DNA of 5,950 bases from positions 1 through 5,950 of the forward strand of contig DMTJ01000354.1 in the NCBI GenBank assembly GCA_003477185.1, written 5' to 3'. The DNA is from Lentisphaeria bacterium (GTDB lineage Bacteria; Verrucomicrobiota; Lentisphaeria; JABSQK01; UBA12247). Under the pieces are notes generated by a model. That model ran no database searches. It was not told where the DNA came from and saw only the letters and a program-made list of their open reading frames with translations. The translations under genes were made by a program, and so were the position numbers. Shown here piece after piece: positions 1 through 5,570 of this stretch (the first letter of the stretch is position 1; the number at the start of each line of letters is the position of its first letter).

Positions 1-80
1 CAGATGAGAATGGCGGCGATGGCGCGCCAGATCGGGGACCGCCGCCAGCGTCCCGATTCCGGCGGCTGTTCCGCATTCAT
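1..80 (-). CDS. Start of an unidentified protein, cut by the window edge
   Basis: The minus strand carries an ATG at 80-78 that overlaps the TGA stop of the small SHD1-like gene (79-77) in an ATGA arrangement. From it, 26 codons are open to the window edge. The peptide begins MNAEQPPESGRWRRS and continues PIWRAIAAILI: a short polar, arginine-bearing N-terminus followed by the start of a hydrophobic run. That pattern suggests a membrane protein with its first transmembrane segment just beginning. No Shine-Dalgarno is visible, so translation would depend on coupling to the upstream gene, as at other junctions in this gene set. A second ATG at 76-74 opens another frame, but its product is rich in Arg, Pro, Gly and Ser and has no hydrophobic segment, so it is less likely. 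The family cannot be recognised from so little sequence. Confidence 0.55.
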   Translation of the reverse strand, partial: MNAEQPPESGRWRRSPIWRAIAAILI

Positions 81-406
81 TTGGGCGGATTTCTGTTCTT
101 CTTGTTTTTCCCATTCTTCTTCTTTTTTACGCCGTCCGCGATGGGCTCTTCTGCGAAGTCCGCAGGATCGAGATCGAGCTGCTTGAGTGATGCATCGCTC
201 AGGTTGGCGAGTGCGATCTTCGCAAACTTGGAGCGCTCGAAGCGAACAATCACCGCTTCGTCCTCTAGGAGCAGGAGCTCGCATTTTAGAAACAGCTTCC
301 CGTCTGTTTTGCGCTCGAGCCGGAAGGGTTTTTCTTTGGCTTCTGTTTGCCCCCAGGATAGCGCAGGGATAAGGAGCAGGAATAGGATCAGGATTCGGAT
401 ATTCAC
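77..406 (-). CDS. Small exported protein with SHD1-like domain and lysine-rich tail
   Basis: A 109-residue protein. Residues 1-19 form a clear export signal: MNIR, then a leucine/isoleucine core, then ALSWGQ, with cleavage likely near residue 19. Residues about 27-77 resemble the SHD1 (SLA1 homology 1) module, with a basic 'TDGKLFLKCELL' strand, a 'LEDEAVIVRFERSKFAKIAL' strand pair and the closing 'ANLSDASLKQL'. In Verrucomicrobiota and Planctomycetota such modules occur in many secreted proteins of unknown role. Residues 94-109 are almost entirely Lys, Asn, Arg and Pro, giving a strongly basic tail that could bind anionic polymers (inference). The start is GTG at 406-404, overlapping the glycosyltransferase stop (TGA 405-403); no in-frame ATG exists, and a GGAGAG lies 8 bases upstream. 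Its position directly behind a membrane glycosyltransferase suggests an envelope or exopolysaccharide accessory role. The SHD1 assignment is by eye and moderate. Confidence 0.8.
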   Translation of the reverse strand: MNIRILILFLLLIPALSWGQTEAKEKPFRLERKTDGKLFLKCELLLLEDEAVIVRFERSKFAKIALANLSDASLKQLDLDPADFAEEPIADGVKKKKNGKNKKNRNPPK

Positions 407-1836
407 GGGGCGTTCTCTCCGGTGTCGAAATGCATGGTTTTCTCCCAGTAATGGGGGCGCCAGATGAGTTGCAGGGCGCCTTTCCAGGCTGCGTATGACA
501 TCACCATCCAGTAGAGGGGCATCAACCAGCAGGCAGGCACGATGTGGCCCATGCCACGCACGACGCAGGCGATGCCACAGTAGTAGGCGAAGAGGAAGTT
601 TCCGACGAACAGGCAGAAGGCGCCCATGGCGAAGACGGGACCGGGAAAGTAGGTGGCGAGCCAGGCGGGATCGAGGCCGTTAGGGGCATGGGCGATCAGC
701 CAGGCCAGCACCATGATCCAGTAGACGAGGCTGAGCAACTGGGTGAGTACTGAACCGCCGATTAGCAGATGGACGTGTAGGCTGCGGCCCAGGCCGAGCT
801 TGCGTGTCATGTGTAGCGGAGAGCGCATGTGCACGAGATAGGTCTGGAGGTAGCCTTTTACCCAGCGAGAGCGTTGGCGAGTCCAGGCGCCGAATCGCGG
901 ACAGGCTTCTTCCCAGGTTGTGGAATCCATGATTCGCGTCTGCCAGCCTGCGATTGCGAGGCGAATGCCGAGGTCACAGTCCTCGGTGACATTGTACTCG
1001 TCCCAGCCTTGCATCTCCTTCAGGATGTCGAGTCGGAAGTGATTCGAGGTGCCGCCGAGTGGGACGGGAGCGTTGCGGTAGTCCAAGGCGGGGAGGCAGA
1101 GGTTGAACCACAGTGCGTAGTCCGCAGTAAAGAGCCGCGTGAGCAAGTTTTGGCGGCTGTTGTAGAAGCTGAGCTTGGCTTGGATGCAGCCGGTCTTCTC
1201 GGACGACTGGCCAAAGGCGATTACCGCCTTTTTGAGTTGATCAGGATCTGGGCGATCCTCGGCGTCAAAGATAACGAGGAACTCGCCTTCAGCTTCCGCT
1301 AGACCGACATTGCAGGCCTTTGGCTTGGTGCGAGGTTCGCAAACGGGGATGCGGACGATCTTGAACTGGCTGGCGAGGGTAACTCCCTCGAAGGCGCCTT
1401 TGGTGTCTTCATCATCGTCCTCGATCAGTAGCTGGATCGTCAGCCGATCGGTCGGGTAATCGAGTTTGGTCAGGGCGCGGACGATGCGCCGCAGCGCATG
1501 GGGCTCGTGATAGAGCGGGACTTGGACGACGTAGTGCGGCCAGCCCCCCTCCGGTTCGACCAGTTCACCAGTTTCGAGCACAATCTCGCGCTTGCGCCGC
1601 AAAGAAAGGTCGAGCAGGTGAAAGCGATAGAGAGTGGCGATCAGGAAAAAGGCGGTAATTACGGCGTTTCCGTAGATCAGCGTGTCGCGCCAGTTCAGGA
1701 AGAGGCAGGCGGCCAGCCCAGCCAGGAAGAGGAGCAAAAGCCAAGCCTGTCCATTCGAGAGTGTACACAGCGCTTGGGGGATGCCACGTGGCCCCAAATA
1801 CCTTTGCCAGTCGGCGGATGTCTCTTCAGTCTGCAT
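403..1836 (-). CDS. Membrane-bound family 2 glycosyltransferase (XagB/NfrB-like)
   Basis: A 477-residue processive-type GT2 enzyme of the inner membrane, expected to transfer sugar from a nucleotide-sugar to a growing polysaccharide. Two N-terminal membrane segments lie at about 31-47 and 54-71. The cytoplasmic catalytic domain follows, with VPLYHE (106-111), EDDDED (139-144), KPKACNVGL (171-179), the metal-binding DAED (191-194), GGTSNHFR (261-268), the catalytic-base region TEDCDLG (284-290) and QRSRW (321-325), matching the D, DxD, TED, Q(Q/R)xRW pattern of cellulose/hyaluronan synthase-like enzymes. Three further membrane segments lie at about 356-381, 401-426 and 432-456. The C-terminal PHYWEKTMH (461-469) resembles the YWxKTxHG ending of XagB/NfrB-type enzymes. 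No N-terminal GspE-like regulatory domain and no PilZ domain are present. It follows the DUF3592 gene after 42 bases and overlaps the next gene by 4. No Shine-Dalgarno is seen at the ATG. The polymer and sugar cannot be told from sequence. Confidence 0.9.
   Translation of the reverse strand: MQTEETSADWQRYLGPRGIPQALCTLSNGQAWLLLLFLAGLAACLFLNWRDTLIYGNAVITAFFLIATLYRFHLLDLSLRRKREIVLETGELVEPEGGWPHYVVQVPLYHEPHALRRIVRALTKLDYPTDRLTIQLLIEDDDEDTKGAFEGVTLASQFKIVRIPVCEPRTKPKACNVGLAEAEGEFLVIFDAEDRPDPDQLKKAVIAFGQSSEKTGCIQAKLSFYNSRQNLLTRLFTADYALWFNLCLPALDYRNAPVPLGGTSNHFRLDILKEMQGWDEYNVTEDCDLGIRLAIAGWQTRIMDSTTWEEACPRFGAWTRQRSRWVKGYLQTYLVHMRSPLHMTRKLGLGRSLHVHLLIGGSVLTQLLSLVYWIMVLAWLIAHAPNGLDPAWLATYFPGPVFAMGAFCLFVGNFLFAYYCGIACVVRGMGHIVPACWLMPLYWMVMSYAAWKGALQLIWRPHYWEKTMHFDTGENAP
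415..420 (-). promoter_or_regulatory. Shine-Dalgarno of the SHD1-like gene
   Basis: GGAGAG on the minus strand ends 8 bases before the GTG at 406. It supports GTG as the real start and lies inside the last codons of the glycosyltransferase gene, as expected for overlapping genes. Confidence 0.6.
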
Positions 1837-1878
1837 GCGCAGGGATAACCGCGGAACGGCGGCTAATAACCTGCGGAT

Positions 1879-2433
1879 TCAGCCTTGGCCAGCTGAACCA
1901 TCGCGGCGCAGCTGGCGCGCGAGAATAAGGCCAGCGACCACAAGGATCAATGCACCCACTGAGTAGCGCAGAAAATCATGGTAGCGGGGGCCGGGAATCA
2001 GGTAGGAGGTCGCTGGTTGATCTGGGTCGTAGAACACGCGGAGCGCATCGGCTTCCCGCACTTGCGCGGCAACTTTCTGGGCGGTATCCCGCTGGTTCGT
2101 GCGAAAGCCAAAGTGTGGCGTCTGGAGATCGCTTGTTCCTTCGTAGCGCACGTCTTCTACGTGGTATTCGTAGACCACATGCGGGGAGGTGTCCTGAACC
2201 TCGACGGTGACTGCGAGGCCGTCGACATGTGGCCAAGACTTGCGGGCGAAGCCGTCCAGAATCAGACCGCTGTTGACGTAGACAAGGCCGGCACCCAGCA
2301 CGAGTAGGATTGTGGAGATGGCAAACCACATGGGTTTGCGTGGCCCAACGTGCCTGCCCAGCAGCCAGCCTCCGAGAAAGCCCAGCAGGATTGCGCCTGC
2401 CAGACTTACGATAGTAAGCGTGATTGGTGTCAT
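1879..2433 (-). CDS. DUF3592-type membrane protein
   Basis: A 184-residue membrane protein. Hydrophobic segments lie at about 4-26, 36-58 and 155-173. The middle part (about 65-150) matches the DUF3592 pattern: an opening VDGLAVTVEVQDTS strand, VVYEYHVEDVRYEGTSD (the 'Y.Y.v.g..Y.g' core), then LRVFYDPDQPATSYLIPG at 131-148, which is the family's most typical signature (v.V.YdPe.P..s.L.pg). The molecular function of DUF3592 is unknown; members sit in membranes with the soluble strand-rich part between membrane helices. The ATG at 2433-2431 overlaps the thrS stop (TGA 2432-2430), and no Shine-Dalgarno is visible, so translation is probably coupled to thrS. It lies between thrS and a membrane glycosyltransferase, suggesting an envelope role (inference only). 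Confidence 0.8.
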   Translation of the reverse strand: MTPITLTIVSLAGAILLGFLGGWLLGRHVGPRKPMWFAISTILLVLGAGLVYVNSGLILDGFARKSWPHVDGLAVTVEVQDTSPHVVYEYHVEDVRYEGTSDLQTPHFGFRTNQRDTAQKVAAQVREADALRVFYDPDQPATSYLIPGPRYHDFLRYSVGALILVVAGLILARQLRRDGSAGQG

Positions 2434-4244
2434 TCTGGGAGCGGCAGGGCCACGTCCTCGAAGTTATCCATCAAGCGCTGTTGAACCATCGCCCCGAGGG
2501 CATCGATGGCGATGTCACGGGAAACGGTGAGCTGCTCGCGAACTGCGTATCGTCGCCAAGTGATGGTGTTGTTCTCGACTTCCTCACCACCCACGATCCA
2601 GATGTTCGGCACCTTGCTGGTGACCGCCCGGCGGATGCGCTTGTTCAGCGAATCCGAGCTGTCATCTACGTTGCAACGAAGGAGCTTGTGAGTGAGAGTC
2701 TCGCGGATCCCGTGGGCGTAGTCACCGAATTGCTCGACACTTACCGGAATCACGCAGACCTGATTCGGGGCCATCCAAGTTGGAAAGGCACCGCCGTAGA
2801 ACTCAATGAGGAATGAAATCAGGCGTTCGTGCGTGCTCAGTGGTGCCCGATGGACGATGTATGGCTCGCATTCACTGCCATCTTGGGCGGTGTAGGTGAG
2901 GCCGAATCGTTCGGGGACGACAAAGTCCAACTGACAGGTAGAGAGGGTCTCCTCACGGCCGAGGATGTTCTTGACCTGAATGTCCATCTTCGGGCCATAG
3001 AAGGCGGCCTGGCCGCGCTCTTCTTCGAACTCGATGTCTGCTTCGACCAAGATCTTGCGGACAATGGCCTCCGTGTGCTCCCAGTCTTCCTTCTTGCCCA
3101 TGAACTTGTCTGAGTCCGGGTCATGAAGGGAAAGCCGGCAGCGAAAGTCACCGAGGCGAAGATGATCGTAGTACTCGCGGTACATCTTGATCACAGCGCG
3201 AAACTCGTCTTCGATCTGGTCTGGCTGGCAGTAGATGTGGGCATCGTTCATGCACATGGCTCGCACACGAAGCAGTCCGGCTAGCGAGCCACGTCGCTCA
3301 TAGCGGAAGTTATAGCCGTACTCGGCGAGGCGCAGGGGCAGATCCCGGTAGCTGCGAGGGCGCGCCGCGTAGATCTTGTGATGGTGAGGGCAGTTCATGG
3401 GCTTGAGATAGTATTTCTCATCATCGTCGCAGACCATGGGGGGGAACATGTCCTCCTCGTACAGCGGGAGATGCCCGGAGCGCTCATAGAGTCCAGCCTT
3501 GGTGATCGCAGGGGTGGCGACGCGCTGGTAGCCGTAGCGAAACTCTTGCTCGCAGGCCCATTTCTCGAGCTCATCGCGAATGATTGTGCCGTTCGGCAGC
3601 CAGAGCGGAAGGCCGGATCCGATCTCGTCGTCCAAGACGAAAATGTCTAGCTGTGCGCCAAGTTTGCGATGTTCGCGCTGCTCTGCGAGGCGTCGCCGTT
3701 CTTGGTAGTCTTTCAAGTCCTCAGAAGACTCGAAGGCCAGCCCGTAGATCCGGGTAAGCATGGGCCGCTTCTCGTCGCCCCGCCAGTAGCTGCCAGCGAT
3801 GGAATCGAGCTTGAAGGACCCCTTCTTGACCTGCCCGGTATGCTCGAGATGCGGGCCTTCGCACATGTCCGTGAATGGACCGTTAGTGTAGAAACCAAGT
3901 CCGTCTTTGGCCTTGCCGGTCTCGACGAGCTCTCGGGCGTACTCAATTTTATAGGACTGGTCGGTGGCCGCCATGAAGGTCTCAGCGTCGGCCAGCGAGC
4001 GTGTGTCTTGGACAAATTCCTGCTTCTGCTTGGCGATCTTCAGCATCCGCTTCTGCAGGTCCTTCAGGTCGGTCTCGACGATCGGTTGATCGCCGAAGTC
4101 GAAATCATAGTAGAAGCCATTTTCGACGGGCGGGCCAAAGCCCATTTTTGCATCGGGGCGGATCTGTAAAACAGCTTGCGCCAGCATGTGTGCTAGGGAG
4201 TGGCGCAGCCGGTACAGCTGCGAGTCTTTCTCCTGAGTGCTCAT
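2430..4244 (-). CDS. thrS: Threonyl-tRNA synthetase, short form without TGS domain
   Basis: A cytoplasmic class II synthetase that charges tRNA-Thr with threonine. It has 604 residues against 642 in E. coli. The N-terminal TGS domain is absent: the editing domain starts almost at once with HSLAH (H15, H19) and is completed by CEGPH (C128, H132), so the HxxxH/CxxxH editing site that removes mischarged serine is intact. The catalytic core has MNCP (C285), motif 2 with R314, NDAH (D334, H336), VHRA (H465) and motif 3 ER (R474). C285, H336 and H465 align with the E. coli zinc ligands C334, H385 and H511. The anticodon-binding domain is at about 493-600, with VCVIPVS, VDDSSDSLNKRIRRA and VPNIWIVGGEE. 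The ATG at 4244 is well supported: an in-frame TAG lies about 10 codons upstream, so no TGS domain can be restored by moving the start. No Shine-Dalgarno and no T-box features were seen. It overlaps the next gene by 4 bases. Confidence 0.97.
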   Translation of the reverse strand: MSTQEKDSQLYRLRHSLAHMLAQAVLQIRPDAKMGFGPPVENGFYYDFDFGDQPIVETDLKDLQKRMLKIAKQKQEFVQDTRSLADAETFMAATDQSYKIEYARELVETGKAKDGLGFYTNGPFTDMCEGPHLEHTGQVKKGSFKLDSIAGSYWRGDEKRPMLTRIYGLAFESSEDLKDYQERRRLAEQREHRKLGAQLDIFVLDDEIGSGLPLWLPNGTIIRDELEKWACEQEFRYGYQRVATPAITKAGLYERSGHLPLYEEDMFPPMVCDDDEKYYLKPMNCPHHHKIYAARPRSYRDLPLRLAEYGYNFRYERRGSLAGLLRVRAMCMNDAHIYCQPDQIEDEFRAVIKMYREYYDHLRLGDFRCRLSLHDPDSDKFMGKKEDWEHTEAIVRKILVEADIEFEEERGQAAFYGPKMDIQVKNILGREETLSTCQLDFVVPERFGLTYTAQDGSECEPYIVHRAPLSTHERLISFLIEFYGGAFPTWMAPNQVCVIPVSVEQFGDYAHGIRETLTHKLLRCNVDDSSDSLNKRIRRAVTSKVPNIWIVGGEEVENNTITWRRYAVREQLTVSRDIAIDALGAMVQQRLMDNFEDVALPLPE

Positions 4245-4309
4245 GAATAGAACGTGTCCGTTGGTTGATTTCTAACAGTAGAATGTGATAGGGTGTCCGT
4301 GCGCATTGC

Positions 4310-4356
4310 TCGCTGCCTGGCGGACGGCCCGGTGGGATCTGCCGAGTCCGCAGCGA
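4310..4356 (-). other. Stem-loop in the TPR-thrS gap
   Basis: Directly after the TGA of the TPR gene, the minus strand reads TCGCTGCGGAC (4356-4346). About 20 bases later comes GTCCGCCAGGCAGCGA (4325-4310). CTGCGGAC pairs with GTCCGC-C-AG with one bulged base. Alternatively, outer arms TCGCTGC and GCAGCGA pair. The inner part can add a CGG/CCG pairing. No U-run follows, so it is not a classical intrinsic terminator. It may slow or partly end transcription from the TPR gene, protect the upstream mRNA's 3' end, or act as a leader structure for thrS. The rest of the gap (4245-4309) holds two copies of ACGGACAC on the minus strand (plus-strand positions 4293-4300 and 4254-4261) and no promoter I can call with confidence. 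Confidence 0.5.
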
Positions 4357-5427
4357 TCAGCGTGACTTGAGTAGGTCGAACAGAGCGTCCTTGAGAACGT
4401 CTTCATTTTTGCGCTGAATTACGTTGTAGGTCGGGTCGCCCTGGCCGGGCTTCCAATCCACGGAACCGGCTTCGGTGAACGGGTACCGGAAATAGGCGCG
4501 GACCCGGACTGAGAGGTGATTCTTGGGGCGCTGGCCAGCAGTTCGTGCAAGTGCGTGTTCCAAGGTGGCCTGAATCTGGCGTGCATTTGGCGTGCCGGAG
4601 CCAGCGAATTCGATGAAGACGATGAAGTTTTTTTCGTCGGGCCTAGTCGAAACGATTCGGTATTTCACTGCCTCCGAATCCTTGAAGTGGCGTGGGATCG
4701 CGTTGTGACTCTTCTCGATCGCCGTGGCACGAGCGAGCGCTTCCTCGGCTACCGGAGTGCCTGGGAATCTAGCCATGACAGCGCGGTAGGATTTGAGGGC
4801 CTCGCTCCCGGGGCCTTCGGTCGCCTCGACGACGCGCGCCAGGCCAAGGTATGCGTGAGGAGCCCACTTGCTCCGCGGAAAATTATTGACGATGGTGCTG
4901 AAGGATACCTCGGCATCGTTGAACTTTTTCAGGTGCACCAGCAGGAGCATGGCGTGACGGTACAGGGCGTCGTGCGTGATTTTTGCCCGGGGAAAATCAA
5001 GGGCGACAAGCCTGTAGCCCTCTGCGGCTTTGGCATACTGGGCATTGGTGGCCTGGGTTTTGGCCGTCAGCCAGCGAAACAGTGGCTCGCCTTTGAAGTC
5101 TGAATGGCTACTGACGAAATCAAGGAACGTCTTGGCGGCGACACCGACCTCGGCACCCGGGAAGTCTGCGACCAGCCGTTCGAGGATCATGCGTGCGGCG
5201 GGGATATCATTGCGTACCGTCAACAGCAGCCTAGACATCTCATAGAGAGAATCCGCGGCTTTCGGATGATTGGGGTAGAAGAACAGGAAGCGATGGTACT
5301 CGATGAGCGCGGCATCAGGCTCATTCTGTTCGGCGAGATATTCCGCGAAAGCGAGCTGCTTATCGCCAGGAATTTTGGCATGCGCGGTTCCCGCGATCAC
5401 CAGCAAGACAAGTAGGTAACGTTTCAT
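4357..5427 (-). CDS. Exported TPR-repeat protein (BamD/YbgF-like) with unknown C-terminal domain
   Basis: A 356-residue exported protein. Residues 1-17 are a standard signal peptide (MKRYLLVLLVIAGTAHA, AxA cleavage before K18). There is no lipobox cysteine, so it should be a soluble periplasmic protein rather than a lipoprotein. About five TPR-like helix pairs fill residues 23-240. Each contains the aromatic-Pro turn seen in BamD, YbgF and similar envelope proteins: YP at 51, FP at 89, 145, 183 and 221, with DAALIEYHRFL, DAEVSFSTIV and EALKSYRAVM as typical repeat helices. Residues about 250-356 form a separate, non-TPR module that I do not recognise, with an apparent strand-strand-helix-strand layout. 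The ATG is preceded by GGAG with 6-base spacing. It lies 112 bases upstream of thrS in the same direction. Its role is probably in a periplasmic complex, but the partner is unknown; the lack of a lipid anchor argues against BamD itself. Confidence 0.88.
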   Translation of the reverse strand: MKRYLLVLLVIAGTAHAKIPGDKQLAFAEYLAEQNEPDAALIEYHRFLFFYPNHPKAADSLYEMSRLLLTVRNDIPAARMILERLVADFPGAEVGVAAKTFLDFVSSHSDFKGEPLFRWLTAKTQATNAQYAKAAEGYRLVALDFPRAKITHDALYRHAMLLLVHLKKFNDAEVSFSTIVNNFPRSKWAPHAYLGLARVVEATEGPGSEALKSYRAVMARFPGTPVAEEALARATAIEKSHNAIPRHFKDSEAVKYRIVSTRPDEKNFIVFIEFAGSGTPNARQIQATLEHALARTAGQRPKNHLSVRVRAYFRYPFTEAGSVDWKPGQGDPTYNVIQRKNEDVLKDALFDLLKSR

Positions 5428-5433
5428 AGGACA

Positions 5434-5437
5434 CTCC
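5434..5437 (-). promoter_or_regulatory. Shine-Dalgarno of the TPR gene
   Basis: GGAG on the minus strand, within TGGAGTG, lies 6 bases before the ATG at 5427. It supports that start, which is also the first residue of a well-formed signal peptide. Confidence 0.6.
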
Positions 5438-5462
5438 AGTCAACAAGAATCATGAGCGTCGG

Positions 5463-5490
5463 ACCATAGCGGAATGGCATGGAATTACAA
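5463..5490 (-). promoter_or_regulatory. Possible promoter for the TPR gene
   Basis: On the minus strand, TTGTAA (5490-5485, 4 of 6 to TTGACA) is followed after 16 bases by TATGGT (5468-5463, 4 of 6 to TATAAT), 35 bases before the TPR start. It lies in the only AT-rich stretch of a GC-rich divergent intergenic region. The match is moderate, and the lineage's sigma factor preferences are unknown. Confidence 0.35.
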
Positions 5491-5497
5491 TTACAAT
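5486..5497 (+). promoter_or_regulatory. Tandem TACAAT, possible -10 for the CxxCxxCC gene
   Basis: Two adjacent TACAAT hexamers (5486-5491 and 5492-5497), each 5 of 6 to the -10 consensus, lie about 75-85 bases upstream of the plus-strand start at 5571. No good -35 is seen at 16-18 bases upstream of either. The same bases supply the possible -35 of the opposite gene, so a shared divergent promoter or a regulator site is plausible. The rest of 5428-5570 shows nothing else beyond the two Shine-Dalgarno sites. Confidence 0.25.
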
Positions 5498-5554
5498 CCG
5501 GGAGGCACTGCGCTCCAGTCGCTGCGGTGTAGGTTTACCCCCATCTGACGACAC

Positions 5555-5563
5555 AGGAGAGGA
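5555..5563 (+). promoter_or_regulatory. Shine-Dalgarno of the CxxCxxCC gene
   Basis: AGGAGAGGA ends 7 bases before the GTG at 5571. It is the strongest ribosome-binding site in the window. Together with the in-frame TAG immediately before it (5568-5570), it fixes GTG 5571 as the start. Confidence 0.75.
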
Positions 5564-5570
5564 AATCTAG

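Noticed and set aside
81..467. Plus-strand frame with a phenylalanine-rich N-terminus
   Set aside because: It is the antisense of the lysine-rich tail and body of the SHD1-like gene; the F-run is the complement of AAG/AAA codons, and no ribosome site or family resemblance is seen.
829..1302. 157-codon plus-strand open frame
   Set aside because: It lies wholly antisense to the glycosyltransferase catalytic domain, whose motifs are unmistakable; it is a product of GC-rich codon bias.
1879..1881. UGA read as selenocysteine joining DUF3592 and the glycosyltransferase
   Set aside because: The protein before the UGA already ends like a normal tail, and the next gene has its own ATG; no selenocysteine-type hairpin was evident just after the codon.
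3669..4169. 166-codon plus-strand open frame
   Set aside because: Antisense to the thrS editing domain, with no recognisable family.
4245..4356. T-box riboswitch upstream of thrS
   Set aside because: The gap is only 112 bases, with no T-box consensus, no specifier loop and no terminator with a U-run.
4516..5103. 195-codon plus-strand open frame
   Set aside because: Antisense to the TPR protein; that protein has a signal peptide, repeat pattern and ribosome site, whereas this frame has none.
5434..5520. Direct repeat CTCCAGTC at 5434-5441 and 5513-5520
   Set aside because: It is only 8 bases long, and one copy overlaps the TPR ribosome-binding site; this is within chance expectation for an intergenic region.
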